A stretch of 14,226 bases of DNA from Oscillospiraceae bacterium (GTDB lineage: Bacteria > Bacillota > Clostridia > Oscillospirales > Ruminococcaceae): NCBI GenBank assembly GCA_015067125.1, contig SVNB01000040.1, positions 1 through 14,226 on the forward strand. The letters are read 5' to 3'. Position 1 is the stretch's first letter; every line of letters begins with the position of its first letter. Both the position numbers and the translations under genes were made by a program. The notes beneath the pieces are model-generated. The model was not told where the DNA came from. It searched no databases and saw only the letters and a program-made list of their open reading frames with translations. Below, in pieces: positions 12,732 to 14,226 of the stretch.

Positions 12732-13865
12732 TTAAATCTGTTTATCCAGAATTTCTCTGTATCTGCGATAAAATTCCTCGAAAGTTCCGGCTTCGATCTG
12801 TTTTCGGATTTCGGCCATCATTTCGTTATAGAACCAAAGATTGTGCAGAACGCAAAGGCGCATTCCAAGGCGTTCGTCCGCTTTTAACAGGTGGCGAATA
12901 TACCCTTTGCTGTAACTGCGGCAGGCAGGGCAGCGGCAGTTTTCATCAATGGGCGTGCCGTCATACTTAAATTTTTCCGCAAGTATGCGTACTTTTCCGT
13001 TCCAGGTAAAAACGTTGCCGTGCTGTGCGTTGCGCAAAGGCAGAACGCAGTCAAAAAAGTCTATTCCGCGGTAAACCCCTTCCAAAATGTTAAGGGGTGT
13101 TCCCACGCCCATAAGATAGCGCGGTTTTTCCGTGGGCATAAAAGGTTCCACAGCATCGATTATGCGGTACATTTCTTCGGCGCTTTCCCCAACGGAAAGT
13201 CCGCCTATGGCATAGCCGTCAAGTCCTTCTATTGCGGCAATTTCCTTCATATGCGCAATGCGGATATCGTCATAGGTTCCGCCCTGGTTTATGCCGAAAA
13301 GCAGCTGCCCGGGGTTGATGTTTTCCGGCAGTGCGGCAAGACGGCGATGTTCATCAATACAGCGGCGCAGCCAGCGGGTAGTTCTTGCAACGGATTTTTC
13401 CACATAATCCCTTGGAGCGGGGTTTTCTATACATTCATCAAAGGCCATGGCAATATCGCTGCCCAGTTTAGATTGTATTTGCATGGATTCTTCCGGCCCC
13501 ATAAAAATTTTGCGGCCGTCGATATATGAAGTGAAATAAGCGCCTTCTTCCTTTATCCGGCGCAGATTGTGCAGCGAAAACACCTGAAAACCGCCGGAAT
13601 CCGTCAGCACGGGTTTATCCCAGTTCATAAATTTGTGCAGACCGCCAAGCCGGGCGATAAGGTCTTCTCCCGGCTGCATATGCAGGTGGTATGTGTTGGA
13701 AAGTTCCACAAGGGTTCCTATTTCCCGCAGGTCATCGGTGGAAGCGCCGCCGCGTATGGCCGCAGCGGTACCGACGTTCATAAAAACCGGTGTCTGGATT
13801 TTTCCGTGTGGGGTTTCAAGCTCTCCGCGGCGCGCCCTGCCGCAGGTGGTGATGATTTTATACAT
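12732..13865 (-). CDS. tgt: Queuine/preQ1 tRNA-ribosyltransferase (tRNA-guanine transglycosylase)
   Basis: Exchanges guanine-34 of GUN-anticodon tRNAs for preQ1 in queuosine synthesis. From the ATG at 13865 the protein has 377 residues, the usual length. It shows TPVFMNVGTAAAIRG, LSNTYHLHMQPG, LTDSGGFQVFSL with catalytic D89, GGLSVGES, and the nucleophile D272 in DCVLPLRNAQHG. The zinc site is C310, C312, C315 (CRCPAC) and H341. The ATG is preferred because GGAGG lies 5 nt upstream. An upstream in-frame GTG at 13907 would add 14 residues but has no ribosome binding site and overlaps a TATTAT that may be the -10 box. It heads a two-gene unit with the SagB-like gene. Confidence 0.95.
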   Translation of the reverse strand: MYKIITTCGRARRGELETPHGKIQTPVFMNVGTAAAIRGGASTDDLREIGTLVELSNTYHLHMQPGEDLIARLGGLHKFMNWDKPVLTDSGGFQVFSLHNLRRIKEEGAYFTSYIDGRKIFMGPEESMQIQSKLGSDIAMAFDECIENPAPRDYVEKSVARTTRWLRRCIDEHRRLAALPENINPGQLLFGINQGGTYDDIRIAHMKEIAAIEGLDGYAIGGLSVGESAEEMYRIIDAVEPFMPTEKPRYLMGVGTPLNILEGVYRGIDFFDCVLPLRNAQHGNVFTWNGKVRILAEKFKYDGTPIDENCRCPACRSYSKGYIRHLLKADERLGMRLCVLHNLWFYNEMMAEIRKQIEAGTFEEFYRRYREILDKQI

Positions 13866-13983
13866 GGTTTCCTCCGCAAAAGGGAATTTATGAGGATATA
13901 ATACCACAAACCAAACTAAAAATAAACAAAAACACGTTTTGCCCGTTCAGCCTTCCTTGTGCAAAGGGAAAATTAAAAACATT

Positions 13984-14009
13984 GTAGGGAACGCTGTCTT
14001 CAGCGTTCC
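13984..14009 (+). repeat. Single REP, GGAACGCTG stem
   Basis: GTAGGG followed by GGAACGCTG-TCTT-CAGCGTTCC. This is the left half of the REPIN at 4262 occurring alone, without its partner hairpin. Confidence 0.8.
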
Positions 14010-14033
14010 GCAAAACAAAGCAACCAATTTACT

Positions 14034-14131
14034 GTAGGGCGGGGGTACCCCAAGGGTATTTCTTCGTGCTTCGCACTCAGGGCACCCGCTCCCGCCGTTT
14101 CTTCCGGGCGGCCACGCAGGGCCGCCCCTAC
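14034..14131. repeat. Compound REPIN with two different hairpins
   Basis: The GTAGGG end is followed by a GGGGG...CCCGCCG hairpin whose loop is expanded by a nested GTACCC...GGGCAC-type structure. A linker TTTCTTCC, a GGGCGGCC-ACGCAG-GGCCGCCC hairpin and a CCCTAC end complete it. It joins the REP type of 5491 with that of 5407 in inverted orientation. Confidence 0.75.
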
Positions 14132-14170
14132 GACCTTTCCTCGAAACATACCGGTAAAATATAAAAGAAT

Positions 14171-14226
14171 CCCCCAGTCTTTTTTAACCGCAAGCGGTTA
14201 AAAAATCCAGCCCCCATTAGGCAAGG
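14171..14226 (-). repeat. Two-hairpin repeat, copy 8 (inverted, cut by window end)
   Basis: On the minus strand it ends GGGGGCTGGATT, then TTTTTAACCGC-TT-GCGGTTAAAAA, then GACTGGGGG. It parallels the copy at 11664 (CTGGATTT ... AGACTGAGGGG). The outer part lies beyond the window. Confidence 0.65.

Larger units (their letters stand above)
13908..14226. other. Intergenic fourth repeat field at the window end
   Basis: About 320 bp upstream of tgt with no visible gene. An AT-rich strip (13895-13945) next to the tgt start must carry its promoter. The rest is repeats: a single REP at 13984, a compound REPIN at 14034 and a truncated two-hairpin element at 14171. Confidence 0.7.

Overview
The window reads as a chromosomal segment of an anaerobic, probably spore-forming Clostridia (Oscillospirales-like Firmicutes). 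This is inferred from AGGAGG-type ribosome binding sites, TTG and GTG starts, a T-box leader, a GlgC/GlgD pair, a SpoIIQ-like LytM protein, and many short palindromic repeats in the intergenic regions. No rRNA, tRNA, CRISPR array, phage gene or classical insertion sequence was seen.

Layout. (1) 1-4077, plus strand: glycogen synthesis, with the 3' end of glgB, then glgC, glgD and glgA, closed by a strong terminator. A 63-bp palindromic repeat sits between glgB and glgC. (2) 4078-5900: a repeat field, a minus-strand SpoIIQ-like membrane LytM/M23 protein, and a second repeat field. (3) 5902-9660, minus strand: a tRNA-Cys T-box leader, then cysE, a REP-associated tyrosine transposase (RAYT) and cysS, with overlapping genes; an acyl-ACP thioesterase follows with its own terminator. 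(4) 9701-11023, minus: a secreted and anchored D-Ala-D-Ala carboxypeptidase (S11 family). (5) 11183-11439, plus: a small DUF378 membrane protein with a terminator. (6) 11440-11868: a third repeat field. (7) 11869-13865, minus: tgt followed 17 bp later by a SagB-type nitroreductase. (8) 13908-14226: a fourth repeat field.

The genes are mostly ordinary housekeeping ones. The unusual layer is the repeats. One class has a conserved GTAGGG head followed by a hairpin. Many copies are inverted doublets closed by CCCTAC, which is the architecture of REP/REPIN elements with their GTAG foot. A second class is made of two successive hairpins with conserved flanks and a variable distal stem. The RAYT gene, of the family that mobilises REPs elsewhere, lies in the same window. 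It carries two identical 25-bp inverted copies of one of the REP types inside its own reading frame, and these bracket the segment encoding its HUH catalytic motif. It is also embedded in a T-box-controlled cysteine operon, so its expression may follow tRNA-Cys charging.
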